This document shows, piece after piece, positions 16,735-25,283 of a DNA stretch of 64,000 nucleotides. The notes under the pieces are model-generated. The model saw nothing but the letters and a program-made list of their open reading frames with translations. It did no database searches and was not told the DNA's origin. How positions within the stretch are numbered: position 1 is the stretch's first letter; each line of letters opens with the position of its first letter. A program made the position numbers and the translations under genes. The stretch covers positions 1 to 64,000 of the forward strand of contig NZ_MDGL01000156.1 of NCBI RefSeq assembly GCF_002742265.1. The letters run 5' to 3'. This DNA is from Maribacter sp. 4G9 (GTDB lineage Bacteria; Bacteroidota; Bacteroidia; Flavobacteriales; Flavobacteriaceae).

Positions 16735-18462
16735 CTACCGTGTCCTTTTGTTTTCATGGGCGACCCTCGCCCCTAGTTGGGACAATTGAGAAACGTTGTC
16801 AAAATAGTCGACTGCCTCCTTGGTGGTTACAAAAAGATACTCCTTTTGGAGTTCATTGATAATATTGGTGGTAAAAATGATGTCCCGCATGGGGCCAATG
16901 GCGCCGGCGATGTAAAACTGTAGCCCCATGTCATGGATTTCGTGTATCAGTTTGGAAAGGACATCCGCCCCTGTGGCGTCAATATAGGTCATGGCTTCGG
17001 CATTCAGAATAACCGCTTTTAAATCAGATCCCTTGCTCTTTATCTGTTTTAGCATTTTCTTCTTAAAGTAGCCCGAATTTCCAAAATAGAGTTGGGAATC
17101 GAACCTCACAATAAGCAAATCCTTTCTGATGATGACCTCATCGTTAAACCGATTGATATTTTTATAATAATCGGATCCCTTCAAATTCCCCAACTCCGCA
17201 AAATGAGGCTTTGAGGTTCGGTAGACCATCAACAGTAATGATAACAGCACACCCACCACGATACCATGCGTGATCCCAATAAAAAGTGTGACCAAAAACG
17301 TGACAAGCAGTACCGCGAATTCATCCTTGCGATCCTCCCATAAATACTTGGCATATTCCAAATCGATCAATCCAAAAACGGAGACCATAATGATACTCGC
17401 CAGCACCGTATTGGGAAGGTATTGGAAAACAGGTGTAAAAAACAATAAGGTAAGCACGACCAGAATGACACTAAAAAGACCCGCTAAATTCGTCTTTGCA
17501 CCAGACTCCTGATTTATGGCCGATCGTGAAAAACTTGCCGTGGAGGCATAGCCTTGAAAGAAGGAACCTAACATATTCGATGCCCCCAAGGCTACCAATT
17601 CTTGGTTTGCGTCCATAGTTTCCTCCCCACTTTTATCTTCCATGGCCTTTCCAATGGATATGGTCTCCAAATATCCTACCAAGGCCAAAGCGACCCCCAT
17701 GGGCCAAAGCATTTTAAAATTCTCAAAGGTAATCTTGGGCAATGAGAAAGAGGGCAGACCTTTGGAGACCTCACCTACCAATTCCAACCCGTAGTCGCCC
17801 AAACCAAAATAATAGACGGCCAATATTCCAAGTACGACCACTAAAAGCACTGCCGGAAAACTTCTTTTCCATTTTTTAAATCCCAATATAATGAGGATTC
17901 CAAGGACACCCAATCCTAAATCATAGGGGTTGGTCTCCCCTATTTTTTGCAGTGTCATGGTTGCTATTTCATGGAAATGATTGCTATTTGGGACAGAGAT
18001 TCCCAGTAAATGCTTTAACTGGCTAATCATAATGATAATGGCCGCTGCCGATGTAAACCCACTGATTACGGGTTTTGATAAAAAATTTACCAAAAATCCC
18101 ATCCTGAATATTCCTATCAAAAGTTGGGTTGCCCCGGCGATCAAGACCAATACTACGGCCAAGCCGATGTACTCCGATATATCCGAAATCGCAAAGGTGC
18201 CCAATGCCGCGGCCACCAAAAGGGAATCCATGGCTACAGGTCCCATGGCTACTTTGCGCGAAGTCCCCAAAAACACATAGGTCAAAACGGGAACCAAGGC
18301 CGTATACAATCCATATACCGGAGGCAATCCAGCGATCATGGCGTAGGCCATGCCCTGCGGAACCAAAACAATCCCCACGGTAAGCCCTGCAATCAGGTCT
18401 TTTGTTACATAGGCTTTTTTATAGGTAGCCGCCCATGCCAAAAATGGTAGAAAACGCTTCAC
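16735..18462 (-). CDS. SulP-family anion transporter with STAS domain
   Basis: A 575-residue SLC26/SulP carrier. The N-terminal signature (DLIAGLTVGIVLVPQGMAYA, GLPPVYGLYTALVPVLTYVF) leads about 12-14 membrane helices, and a cytoplasmic STAS domain covers roughly residues 440-560 (LLIVRFDSQLYFGNSGYF, VILNAEAMTYIDATGADVL). Family members move sulphate, bicarbonate or other anions, often with Na+ or H+. Bacterial BicA-type members import bicarbonate with sodium, and SulP genes are reported near proteorhodopsin in some flavobacteria, but no sequence feature here settles sulphate against bicarbonate. No sulphate-assimilation genes are adjacent. Three small membrane genes follow on the same strand. 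Confidence 0.92.
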   Translation of the reverse strand: MKRFLPFLAWAATYKKAYVTKDLIAGLTVGIVLVPQGMAYAMIAGLPPVYGLYTALVPVLTYVFLGTSRKVAMGPVAMDSLLVAAALGTFAISDISEYIGLAVVLVLIAGATQLLIGIFRMGFLVNFLSKPVISGFTSAAAIIIMISQLKHLLGISVPNSNHFHEIATMTLQKIGETNPYDLGLGVLGILIILGFKKWKRSFPAVLLVVVLGILAVYYFGLGDYGLELVGEVSKGLPSFSLPKITFENFKMLWPMGVALALVGYLETISIGKAMEDKSGEETMDANQELVALGASNMLGSFFQGYASTASFSRSAINQESGAKTNLAGLFSVILVVLTLLFFTPVFQYLPNTVLASIIMVSVFGLIDLEYAKYLWEDRKDEFAVLLVTFLVTLFIGITHGIVVGVLLSLLLMVYRTSKPHFAELGNLKGSDYYKNINRFNDEVIIRKDLLIVRFDSQLYFGNSGYFKKKMLKQIKSKGSDLKAVILNAEAMTYIDATGADVLSKLIHEIHDMGLQFYIAGAIGPMRDIIFTTNIINELQKEYLFVTTKEAVDYFDNVSQLSQLGARVAHENKRTR

Positions 18463-18521
18463 GATTCAAAAGTAAACAAATCCCACGTGGCAAAATTAGG
18501 TAGGATTAAAGTAAGAGAGGT

Positions 18522-18564
18522 AATCCTTCCGAATAACAAAAGTCCGTAGTAAGCCCTGAAAAGG
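18522..18564 (+). repeat. outlying copy of the REP-like repeat
   Basis: The segment reads TCCTTCCGAATAAC, then TCCGTAGTAAGCCCTGAAAA. It matches the core of the repeats at 19218-19262, 19407-19451 and 19573-19617 with a few mismatches. It lies just past the 3' end of the Y1 transposase gene, so the gene is bracketed by related repeats. Confidence 0.6.
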
Positions 18565-18572
18565 AAAGAAAA

Positions 18573-19025
18573 TTAATCCCATACATAGTTTTCATCATAG
18601 TCAACCTCATATTCTTGTAACATTGTTCGATACTCCTCCTTAAAATCCTTGCTGCGGTGATGTTCATGCTGATTTTTAATATAGTTGGTCACCACATCAA
18701 CCTGAGCTGGATTAACAGAAAAGGCCCCGTATCCGTCTTGCCAAAACAAATTTGCTAAACTTTCATCCTTTGTTTTTATCCATTTACTTGAATGTGCCTT
18801 AACTTTTTGCACTAAAGTCATCAACGCCAGTTTCTTGGATAACATACACAAAATATGTACATGGTCAGTATAACCTCCAACGATTAAAACCGGACAATCC
18901 AACTTCTTACAAACACCACCTATATAGGCATATAGCTCTTTATCATAAGGCGGAAAAATTAGCTCTTCCCTATATTTTGTACTGAATACGATATGTACAT
19001 AATTTTGAACTAGTGATTGTCCCAT
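18573..19025 (-). CDS. IS200-like Y1 (REP-associated) transposase
   Basis: A 150-residue Y1_Tnp protein. The HUH motif is HVH at residues 55-57 (GGYTDHVHILCML), and the candidate catalytic tyrosine is Y115 in VVTNYIKNQHEHHR. Sequence before it (FWQDGYGAFSVNPAQ) is typical of the IS200/REP-associated group. These enzymes nick and join single-stranded DNA at hairpins. There is no TnpB partner. The gene is flanked by hairpin repeats: an imperfect copy on its 3' side (18522-18564) and a perfect GCCCT-TTC-AGGGC hairpin only 11 bases from its start, with the long array beyond. This is the arrangement of a RAYT with its REP family. All catalytic residues are intact. Confidence 0.85.
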   Translation of the reverse strand: MGQSLVQNYVHIVFSTKYREELIFPPYDKELYAYIGGVCKKLDCPVLIVGGYTDHVHILCMLSKKLALMTLVQKVKAHSSKWIKTKDESLANLFWQDGYGAFSVNPAQVDVVTNYIKNQHEHHRSKDFKEEYRTMLQEYEVDYDENYVWD

Positions 19026-19036
19026 TCTATTATTTC

Positions 19037-19699
19037 GCCCTTTCAGGGCTTTTATTATTTTGACTTCTTATGGAAGTACTTTGTACTTCCTTCCTAAACT
19101 GCGTCCCTACGGAACTAATGTAACCATTCCAGATACTAGTTTCAATACGGTCCTATCCTCCCATAATATAAAACTACCAAACCCCGCAGGGGTGCCTTTT
19201 CATCAAGGCAGGACAAAGTCCTGCCGAATAACACATATCCGTAGTAAGTCCTGAAAGCGCGAAGTTCCCATTCGATAATAGCTATCCTACCGCGTCCCTA
19301 CGGAACTAATGTAACCAATCCAAACCATAGTATCCATACAGTCCTATTCCCCCAAAATATAAAACTACTCAAACCTCGAAGGGGTTTTTTATTAAGGCAG
19401 GACAAAGTCCTGCCGAATATAACATATCCGTAGTAAGCCCTGAAAGGGCGAGGTACCCATTCGATAACATCATAAGGAAGCACCTCGTACTTCTGTTCTA
19501 AACTGCATCTGGAAAGGCACAAGCACGGATGCTTGCGCCAGCGGAGGTGACCTTTCATCAAGGCAGGACATAGTCCTGCCGAATAACACATATCCGTAGT
19601 AAGCCCTGAAAGGGCGAGGTACCCATTCGATAACATCATTAGGAAGCACCTCGAACTCCTGTTCTAATCTTCCTGGAAAGGCACAAGCACGGATGCTTG
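19037..19699. repeat. REP-type hairpin array beside the Y1 transposase
   Basis: At least five kinds of hairpin recur, most with 3-4-base loops. GCCCT-TTC-AGGGC lies at 19037-19049, with inverted-orientation copies GCCCTGAAAGGGC at 19437-19449 and in the third unit, and a degenerate one near 19249. GGAAGTAC-TTT-GTACTTCC lies at 19072-19090. GGCAGGAC-AAA-GTCCTGCC lies at 19207-19225 and 19396-19414, and with loop ATA at 19562-19580. CAAGCA-CGGA-TGCTTG lies at 19520-19535 and 19684-19699. The last two full units are about 166 bp apart and share the order GGCAGGAC hairpin, GCCCT hairpin, CAAGCA hairpin. No protein-coding gene is supported here. Confidence 0.8.
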
Positions 19700-19774
19700 C
19701 GACAGCCACGGGGTTCTTTGTAAACACCTTGTTTTATTATTTTCTTTGATTGTTATAGTCGTTTGAATTCCCTA

Positions 19775-20533
19775 TTAAATTCCCTTTTCAACTTGCTCTT
19801 TAGTGCGGTAATCTAAGGGTAAAGGCATATATGTCGGCAATTGAAACATTCTTATTTCCAAACTTCTTCGTTTGTCAAGATTTTTAAATTCAGATATATT
19901 ATTTAAATATGGATTTTGAATATTTGAATCCATTGTTAAAACATAGCCGTATGGGGGAAAAGCAATTTCAGAACATTTGATAGTATTTCCAGTCAAAAAA
20001 TCTCCTTGAACAACATGATGCATATATCTCACATTTTCCGCACGTGTTAAATAGTAAAAAATTTTGTAACGTTCATGCAATTCATTGGAGTCTTTAGAAG
20101 CTACGAAATTTGACAATTCAGGATAAGATTCCAAAAACCATTCTCCATTTATTGCCAAAAACATTGAGACAATTTGTTTTAGTATTTTTTGAGGTTCAAC
20201 ATTTTTAATGGTATAAGTGTGTAGTTTAAATTCTTTATTCTGTAAAATATGAAAACCACAGTCTACCCATAGTTTATAAGCAGGAACGTATTCCGTACCT
20301 AAAAAGCTATTGCATTTTTTACAAAAGGAATTATATCCAATTCCTCCTTGCTTTATTTTCCCTTTTGGTGGAGTTTTTAAGGGATTTTCTGTTTTTAAAT
20401 AATCCTCAAATTCTATGGACGAATACTTTGTATTTTTATTAAATGTAGATCTAGGTGGGACATGTTCAAAAGACAGCAATGTTTTTTGACCACAAAGGCG
20501 ACAAATTCCAGAAGCCATTTTGTGTCGTCCCAT
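19775..20533 (-). CDS. HNH-like zinc-binding protein (putative nuclease)
   Basis: A 252-residue protein with an HNH-like treble-clef N terminus. CRLCG (C11, C14), EHVPPRS (H24) and FCKKCNSFLG (C71, C74) give the two Cys pairs and the HVPP motif seen in HNH proteins of the 'CxxC...EH.pP...C..CN' type. The remaining 170 residues have no recognised domain. The gene looks richer in A and T than its neighbours and lies directly against the REP hairpin array, which hints at acquisition by transfer. HNH proteins act in restriction, phage defence or homing; none of these can be assigned. No partner gene is adjacent. Confidence 0.6.
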   Translation of the reverse strand: MGRHKMASGICRLCGQKTLLSFEHVPPRSTFNKNTKYSSIEFEDYLKTENPLKTPPKGKIKQGGIGYNSFCKKCNSFLGTEYVPAYKLWVDCGFHILQNKEFKLHTYTIKNVEPQKILKQIVSMFLAINGEWFLESYPELSNFVASKDSNELHERYKIFYYLTRAENVRYMHHVVQGDFLTGNTIKCSEIAFPPYGYVLTMDSNIQNPYLNNISEFKNLDKRRSLEIRMFQLPTYMPLPLDYRTKEQVEKGI

Positions 20534-20557
20534 TTTTTAATTTTTTTTTGCTAAAAG

Positions 20558-21337
20558 CTAACTAGAAAATATAAACACCTTAAAACGCTTGGCCCTCCCT
20601 CCATCAAGATACAAAAACCCCATATCCAAGTTAGCTTGCTCCACGGCATAGGGGTAAAAGGTGATGGGTTCGATGCAGACCATATTGGGGACTTCCGTCC
20701 AGAGCATGAAATGGCCAAAACCTTCGGTTTGAATGGTCAGTTCTAGGTCGTCCTTGAGTACAATTGAAGCCTGATCGGGTACGTGAAGGGCCCTGCTGCC
20801 AACGGCCCGGACTTCCGGAATGGCAATCTCCCTATGTTCTGTCCTGATTATCGGGTTATCCGTGACAAGATTAAATGCCGGATGGTAGCCCAACATAAAA
20901 GGCATGCCGTCTTCCCCTTCGATTTCAAAATAGATTTCCAGCCCCTTTTCGTTCAAATGGTAAGACTTTATGAACATAAAATCATAGGGCCATGAGAGAT
21001 ACTCCTCTGTAGATTTTTCAGGGTATTTGGAATTTTTTATGCTTGTATTCGCCTGATAGCACTTTTCAAAAATCGCTTTTGTTTCGGTGGATTCCAAAAG
21101 TTCGTATTCCAGTTCCCGAAGCAGTCCATGCTGGTCTTGGATGGCCGTCCCTTTCGGGGTTTTCACTTTGAAATCGACCTCGTTCGTTGGGCCAATGATG
21201 GGAAACATCTCGGTGTCGGAATTTCGCCAACCCGGACTCCCTTTTTGATGGATCAGCTCGTGACCATCAAATTGATAGCCTACCAGTTCCCCTTGATCGA
21301 TCCGTACTTGCTGTTTATCTAAGGTAAGTATCGTCAT
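20558..21337 (-). CDS. aldose 1-epimerase (galactose mutarotase) family protein
   Basis: A 259-residue protein from ATG 21337 (MTILTLDKQQVRIDQGELVG). An in-frame TTG at 21355 would overlap the upstream gene. It has the LacX-like branch pattern: QKGSPGWRNSDTEMFPIIGP, DQHGLLRELEYE, MLGYHPAFNL and C-terminal NMVCIEPITFYPYAVEQ. These enzymes interconvert anomers of aldoses. The start is 10 bases after the stop of the permease gene, so they may share a transcript without a functional link. Confidence 0.85.
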   Translation of the reverse strand: MTILTLDKQQVRIDQGELVGYQFDGHELIHQKGSPGWRNSDTEMFPIIGPTNEVDFKVKTPKGTAIQDQHGLLRELEYELLESTETKAIFEKCYQANTSIKNSKYPEKSTEEYLSWPYDFMFIKSYHLNEKGLEIYFEIEGEDGMPFMLGYHPAFNLVTDNPIIRTEHREIAIPEVRAVGSRALHVPDQASIVLKDDLELTIQTEGFGHFMLWTEVPNMVCIEPITFYPYAVEQANLDMGFLYLDGGRAKRFKVFIFSS

Positions 21338-21347
21338 ATTATTTGTA

Positions 21348-22589
21348 TTATTCAAAGCGAATGGCCTTCACCGGCGTAATCTTGGTGATGATGTACGAGG
21401 GAATCAACAACATCAACAGGCACAGGAAAAGCACCCCGATATTAAGCAATAAAACCGTAATCAAATTAATATGCACGGGAATGTATTCGATATAATATTC
21501 CTCGGGATTTGGAAACTTGAACACCCGATATCTGTCCTGCACCCATATAAACCCGAGTCCGATCAAGTTCCCCCAAAACAGCCCGATGGCTATCAAATAG
21601 GCCGCATTGTACAAAAATACTTTTCGTATACTCCAATTGGTCGTCCCCAGGGCCTTTAGGATTCCGATCATGGGCGTCCGTTCCAAAATGAGCACCAAAA
21701 GTGCCGTAATCATATTGATGCCACATACTATAATAAGTATGCTAACAATCATAACAATGTTAAAATCAAAAAGGCCTATCCACTCGAATATTTTATAGTA
21801 TTTGTCCCGGATTGATTTTGTATCTAAAGTTGAAAAAGTTCTTCCAAAAATATCATCCCTTTTTGCATCAATATCATCAAAATTGTCCAGTAAGACCTCA
21901 AAATTGCCCACCTCATCATCGGCCCATTTGTTCATCTGTTGGATGTGCCGGATGTCGATAAAAATATACTTATCGTCAATCTCTTCAAAGCCACTGTCAT
22001 AGATGCCCACAATGTTGAACTTACGCTGGTTGGGCATTTTATTGGTATCGTCGTCCCGCAGGAAAAAGGTAAAAAAGGAATCCCCCACCCCCAACTTCAA
22101 ACGGTTAGCGGTTATCTTGGAAATCAGCACATCTGAGTTGAGTTCGCCCGTATAATCCGGCAAGGTTCCGGCCACCATAAAATCGTGGATGGGCGTCCAA
22201 TAGTAATCCGCCCCCACACCCTTGGCTAAAATGCCCTCAAAGGTGTCCTCTGTACGGATAATCCCTCCCTTGGTGGCCACGGCCTGTACATGGGCAATTC
22301 CATCCACATTCGTAAACCTGGGGTAGAAATCCTGTTGTTTGGATACGGGTGATACCGATACTTCGGACCGATTATTGTCATAGTTGGAAATCTGGATATG
22401 GCCGTTAAAAGCGGCAACCTTTTCCCTGATCTTGTATTTAAGCCCAACCCCCGTGGCAATGGCAATCAACATCATGACAACACCAATGGCTATGGCGGCA
22501 ATGGCTATTTTTATTATTGGCGCGGAAATACTAATTTTATGTTCCTTGCCCGTAATAAGCCGTTTGGCAATAAAATATTCTAAATTCAA
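21348..22589 (-). CDS. FtsX/LolC-LolE-type ABC transporter permease
   Basis: A 413-residue permease starting at TTG 22589 (NLEYFIAKRLITGKEHKIS...). It has one N-terminal membrane helix (IIKIAIAAIAIGVVMMLIAI), a periplasmic MacB-like domain of about 220 residues (GHIQISNYDNNRSEVSVSPV onward) and three C-terminal helices of the FtsX domain (MIVSILIIVCGINMITALLV, then ERTPMIGILKALGTTNWSIR). This is the LolC/E pattern for extracting lipoproteins from the inner membrane. No ATPase gene is adjacent, as is usual in this phylum. Its TTG start directly abuts the ATG of the divergent DUF1343 gene. Confidence 0.87.
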   Translation of the reverse strand: MNLEYFIAKRLITGKEHKISISAPIIKIAIAAIAIGVVMMLIAIATGVGLKYKIREKVAAFNGHIQISNYDNNRSEVSVSPVSKQQDFYPRFTNVDGIAHVQAVATKGGIIRTEDTFEGILAKGVGADYYWTPIHDFMVAGTLPDYTGELNSDVLISKITANRLKLGVGDSFFTFFLRDDDTNKMPNQRKFNIVGIYDSGFEEIDDKYIFIDIRHIQQMNKWADDEVGNFEVLLDNFDDIDAKRDDIFGRTFSTLDTKSIRDKYYKIFEWIGLFDFNIVMIVSILIIVCGINMITALLVLILERTPMIGILKALGTTNWSIRKVFLYNAAYLIAIGLFWGNLIGLGFIWVQDRYRVFKFPNPEEYYIEYIPVHINLITVLLLNIGVLFLCLLMLLIPSYIITKITPVKAIRFE

Positions 22590-23831
22590 ATGATGTTGAT
22601 TTTAAACCGATTCAAAAATACCCTTTTTTTATCTTTTTTGATCTGCCTATCGTGTGGAAACTCGGGCAAGAAAAGTACGGATACCGCTCAAAAAGAGGAG
22701 CTAAAAACCACTAAACGGACAACCGAACCTATAATTGTGGCGGCCAACCGAACTTTGGAGTATTTGCCATTGTTACAAGGAAAGTCGGTTGGCATTGTGG
22801 CGAACCAGACCTCGGTCATTTTTAAGGAAACCGGATACACCCACTTTGTGGACTCATTATTGACATTGGATATTGACATCAAAAAGGTGTTTTCTCCAGA
22901 ACATGGATTTAGAGGCAAGGCCGATGCGGGTGAAAAAGTGGAAAGCGGTACAGATCAGCAAACCGGGCTACCCATCGTTTCCCTGTATGGAAAAAACAGA
23001 AAACCAACCGCAGAACAGTTGGCCAGACTTGATATCGTATTATTTGACATTCAGGATGTGGGTACCCGTTTTTACACCTATATCGCCACCTTGCAATTGA
23101 TGATGGAGGCCTGTGCAGAAAGCAATATTCCTGTTTTGGTTTTGGACAGACCCAATCCAAACGCCCATTATGTTGATGGCCCTATGATGCAAAAGGATCA
23201 TTCCGGATTTTTGGGCATGAACGAAATTCCGTTGGTGTACGGTATGACCATTGGCGAATATGCCAACATGATCAACGGGGAAGGTTGGTTGGAAGGGGGG
23301 AAAAAATGTGACCTAACGGTAATTCCCTTGGCGAACTGGATACATGAAAGCTTTTATCCTATCCCAATACGCCCCTCGCCCAATCTACCCAACGATGTTT
23401 CCATAAACCTCTACCCTAGTTTGGGGCTTTTTGAAGGCACGAACGTAAATGCAGGTCGCGGTACGGAATTTCAGTTTCAACGCTACGGAGCTTCCTTTAT
23501 GGATTCCGCAGCCTATAGTTTTTCGTATGTGCCAGAACCCAATTTTGGAAGCAAAACCCCCAAAGAAGAGGGAAAGATATGTTATGGGAAAGATCTATCA
23601 AACACTCCTAGAATAAGCGAAGTATCGCTACAATGGCTTTTGGATGCCTATACCAATACAAACGATAAAACCAAATTCTTTCTAACCTCTGGGTTTACGA
23701 AACATGCCGGTACGCCGGAGCTTCAAAGACAAATTGAGTCGGGGCTTACGGAACCGGAAATAAAGGCTTCTTGGCAGCCGGAACTTGAAAAATTCAAGAA
23801 AATAAGAGCCAAGTATTTGATGTATGATTAA
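22590..23831 (+). CDS. DUF1343 lipoprotein, NamZ-like exo-muramidase
   Basis: A 413-residue lipoprotein (MMLILNRFKNTLFLSFLICL, then SC at the lipobox). The DUF1343 domain is evident from LLQGKSVGIVANQTSVI, VKKVFSPEHGFRGKADAGEK (here IKKVF), LPIVSLYGKNRKPT, VLFDIQDVGTRFYTYI and ALPFPSPNLP-like IRPSPNLPNDVSINLYPSLG, ending in the GTNVNAGRGTEFQFQRYGA region. Characterised NamZ proteins remove N-acetylmuramic acid from peptidoglycan fragments. A role in cell-wall recycling follows from the family. It is divergent from the LolC/E-type permease with no intergenic space. Confidence 0.88.
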   Translation: MMLILNRFKNTLFLSFLICLSCGNSGKKSTDTAQKEELKTTKRTTEPIIVAANRTLEYLPLLQGKSVGIVANQTSVIFKETGYTHFVDSLLTLDIDIKKVFSPEHGFRGKADAGEKVESGTDQQTGLPIVSLYGKNRKPTAEQLARLDIVLFDIQDVGTRFYTYIATLQLMMEACAESNIPVLVLDRPNPNAHYVDGPMMQKDHSGFLGMNEIPLVYGMTIGEYANMINGEGWLEGGKKCDLTVIPLANWIHESFYPIPIRPSPNLPNDVSINLYPSLGLFEGTNVNAGRGTEFQFQRYGASFMDSAAYSFSYVPEPNFGSKTPKEEGKICYGKDLSNTPRISEVSLQWLLDAYTNTNDKTKFFLTSGFTKHAGTPELQRQIESGLTEPEIKASWQPELEKFKKIRAKYLMYD

Positions 23832-23832
23832 A

Positions 23833-24672
23833 TTAATCAGCGTCACCTACAGTTGTTGGCCTGCGATACTTATGGAAAGGCTGTTTCAAGAGCCCGGAAA
23901 TACTGGAATTTTCGGTTTCATCTGGAAAGGTGTCCACTCCATACACGATCGATTCCCTGTCCAAATACATATAGGTGCCGAACAATCGGTCCCAAATGGC
24001 AAAAATATTTCCGTAATTACTATCGGTATAGGGAAGTACATAGTGATGGTGGACTTTGTGCATATCCGGAGAAACAATGATGTAACTAAGATACCTGTCC
24101 AATTTTGTGGGGAGTTTAATATTGGCATGATTGAATTGCGAGAGAACTACCGACAAACTTTGATACAACATGATGATGCCAATAGGCGGCCCTACCAATA
24201 GCACACCCAGCAACGTAAATAGATAACGTACAAAAGATTCCAGTGGATGGTGCCTATTTGCGGTTGTCGTATCCACGTGATGATCGGAGTGGTGCACCAA
24301 GTGGACCATCCACAAAGGTTTCACCTTATGCTCCACCCAATGTGCCAAATACGCCCCGATCAAATCCAACAGCATCACCCCAAGCAGTACATACAACCAC
24401 AAGGGCATGGCAGGCAGCCAATTAAGGATACCAAAACCATTGGCCACGGTCCAATCTGCGGTTTTCAACAACAAAAACGCCAGAAAAAAATTAATAACGA
24501 TGGTCGTAAGGGTAAAAAAGAAGTTTGGAACGGCATGTCGCCATTTTTTATAGCGTACCGTGAATAGCGGAACAATACCTTCCAAAACCCAAAATAGTGT
24601 AATCCCACCAACCAAGATTAGGGAACGGTGCGCCGAAGGAATAGTTTCAAAATACTGGATCACATTTTCCAT
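23833..24672 (-). CDS. sterol desaturase / fatty acid hydroxylase family protein
   Basis: A 279-residue membrane protein with the di-iron histidine clusters of the family: HWVEHKVKPLWMVHLVHHSD followed by HH, then NRHHPLE, and the C-terminal DMHKVHHHYVLPYTDSNYG. Four or five hydrophobic segments precede and separate them. It hydroxylates or desaturates a lipid substrate in the membrane; flavobacterial members are often linked to carotenoids or ornithine lipids, but the substrate is not shown here. It ends two bases from the convergent DUF1343 gene. Confidence 0.87.
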   Translation of the reverse strand: MENVIQYFETIPSAHRSLILVGGITLFWVLEGIVPLFTVRYKKWRHAVPNFFFTLTTIVINFFLAFLLLKTADWTVANGFGILNWLPAMPLWLYVLLGVMLLDLIGAYLAHWVEHKVKPLWMVHLVHHSDHHVDTTTANRHHPLESFVRYLFTLLGVLLVGPPIGIIMLYQSLSVVLSQFNHANIKLPTKLDRYLSYIIVSPDMHKVHHHYVLPYTDSNYGNIFAIWDRLFGTYMYLDRESIVYGVDTFPDETENSSISGLLKQPFHKYRRPTTVGDAD

Positions 24673-24714
24673 ACCGTTAAATATACGAAATCAGTCCAAT
24701 TTCTTTTAGACCGA

Positions 24715-25209
24715 TTATAAGGAAATCCTCTTTTTCATTTCCTCGACGATGTTATAGGCTGCCGGACAAATGGCTACATTTTTCAGGGTGAGGTGACTGA
24801 TTTGATGGAACTTTTTACGGTCGGTGTGGGGAAATTCCCGGCAGGCCTTGGGCCGTACCTCATAGATGGAACAATAATTATCGGCTCCCAGAAAAGTACA
24901 AGGAACTTGTTGGAGCACATAATCGTTCTCCTCATCCATTTGTAGATAGGCATCGATAAACTGCTGGGGCTTCATCCTAAAGTGTTTCGCAATCCGTTCA
25001 ATATCCGCATTCGTGAACAAAGAACCGGTTGTTTTACAGCAGTTGGCGCAGGTAAGACAGTCTGTCCGTTCAAATTCGGCTTCGTGCAATTCCTGCATCA
25101 CATAATCCAAATTCTTGGGCGGTTTCTTCCTCAATTTCGTAAAGAATTTCTTGTTCTCGGCTTTTTTATCGGAAGCCCGCTGCGGAAGTTGCTTCAGTTC
25201 ATGGTCCAT
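24715..25209 (-). CDS. YkgJ-family cysteine cluster protein
   Basis: A 164-residue protein from ATG 25209 (MDHELKQLPQRASDKKAENK). A longer in-frame start at 25290 would overlap the divergent methyltransferase. The eight-cysteine cluster reads CLTCANCC, then CTFLGADNYCSIYEVRPKAC and a final Cys at AICPAAYN. YkgJ/UPF0153 proteins probably bind a metal or Fe-S cluster; their role is not established. The N-terminal third is a charged helix. Confidence 0.82.
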   Translation of the reverse strand: MDHELKQLPQRASDKKAENKKFFTKLRKKPPKNLDYVMQELHEAEFERTDCLTCANCCKTTGSLFTNADIERIAKHFRMKPQQFIDAYLQMDEENDYVLQQVPCTFLGADNYCSIYEVRPKACREFPHTDRKKFHQISHLTLKNVAICPAAYNIVEEMKKRISL

Positions 25210-25283
25210 CCTCCAATTTTTCGTATCAAAACTAGGTAAGTACTTTTTAAAACAAGATTTTTGTACCACAAAATTCGTAAAAT

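Noticed and set aside
16735-18462. Firm call of a BicA bicarbonate transporter
   Set aside because: Sequence alone does not separate sulphate from bicarbonate carriers within SulP, so only the family is called.
19200-19700. CRISPR array
   Set aside because: Repeats are palindromic units of 13-45 bp at irregular 166-189 bp spacing, the intervening DNA is itself repeated and there are no cas genes. It fits REP-type repeats.
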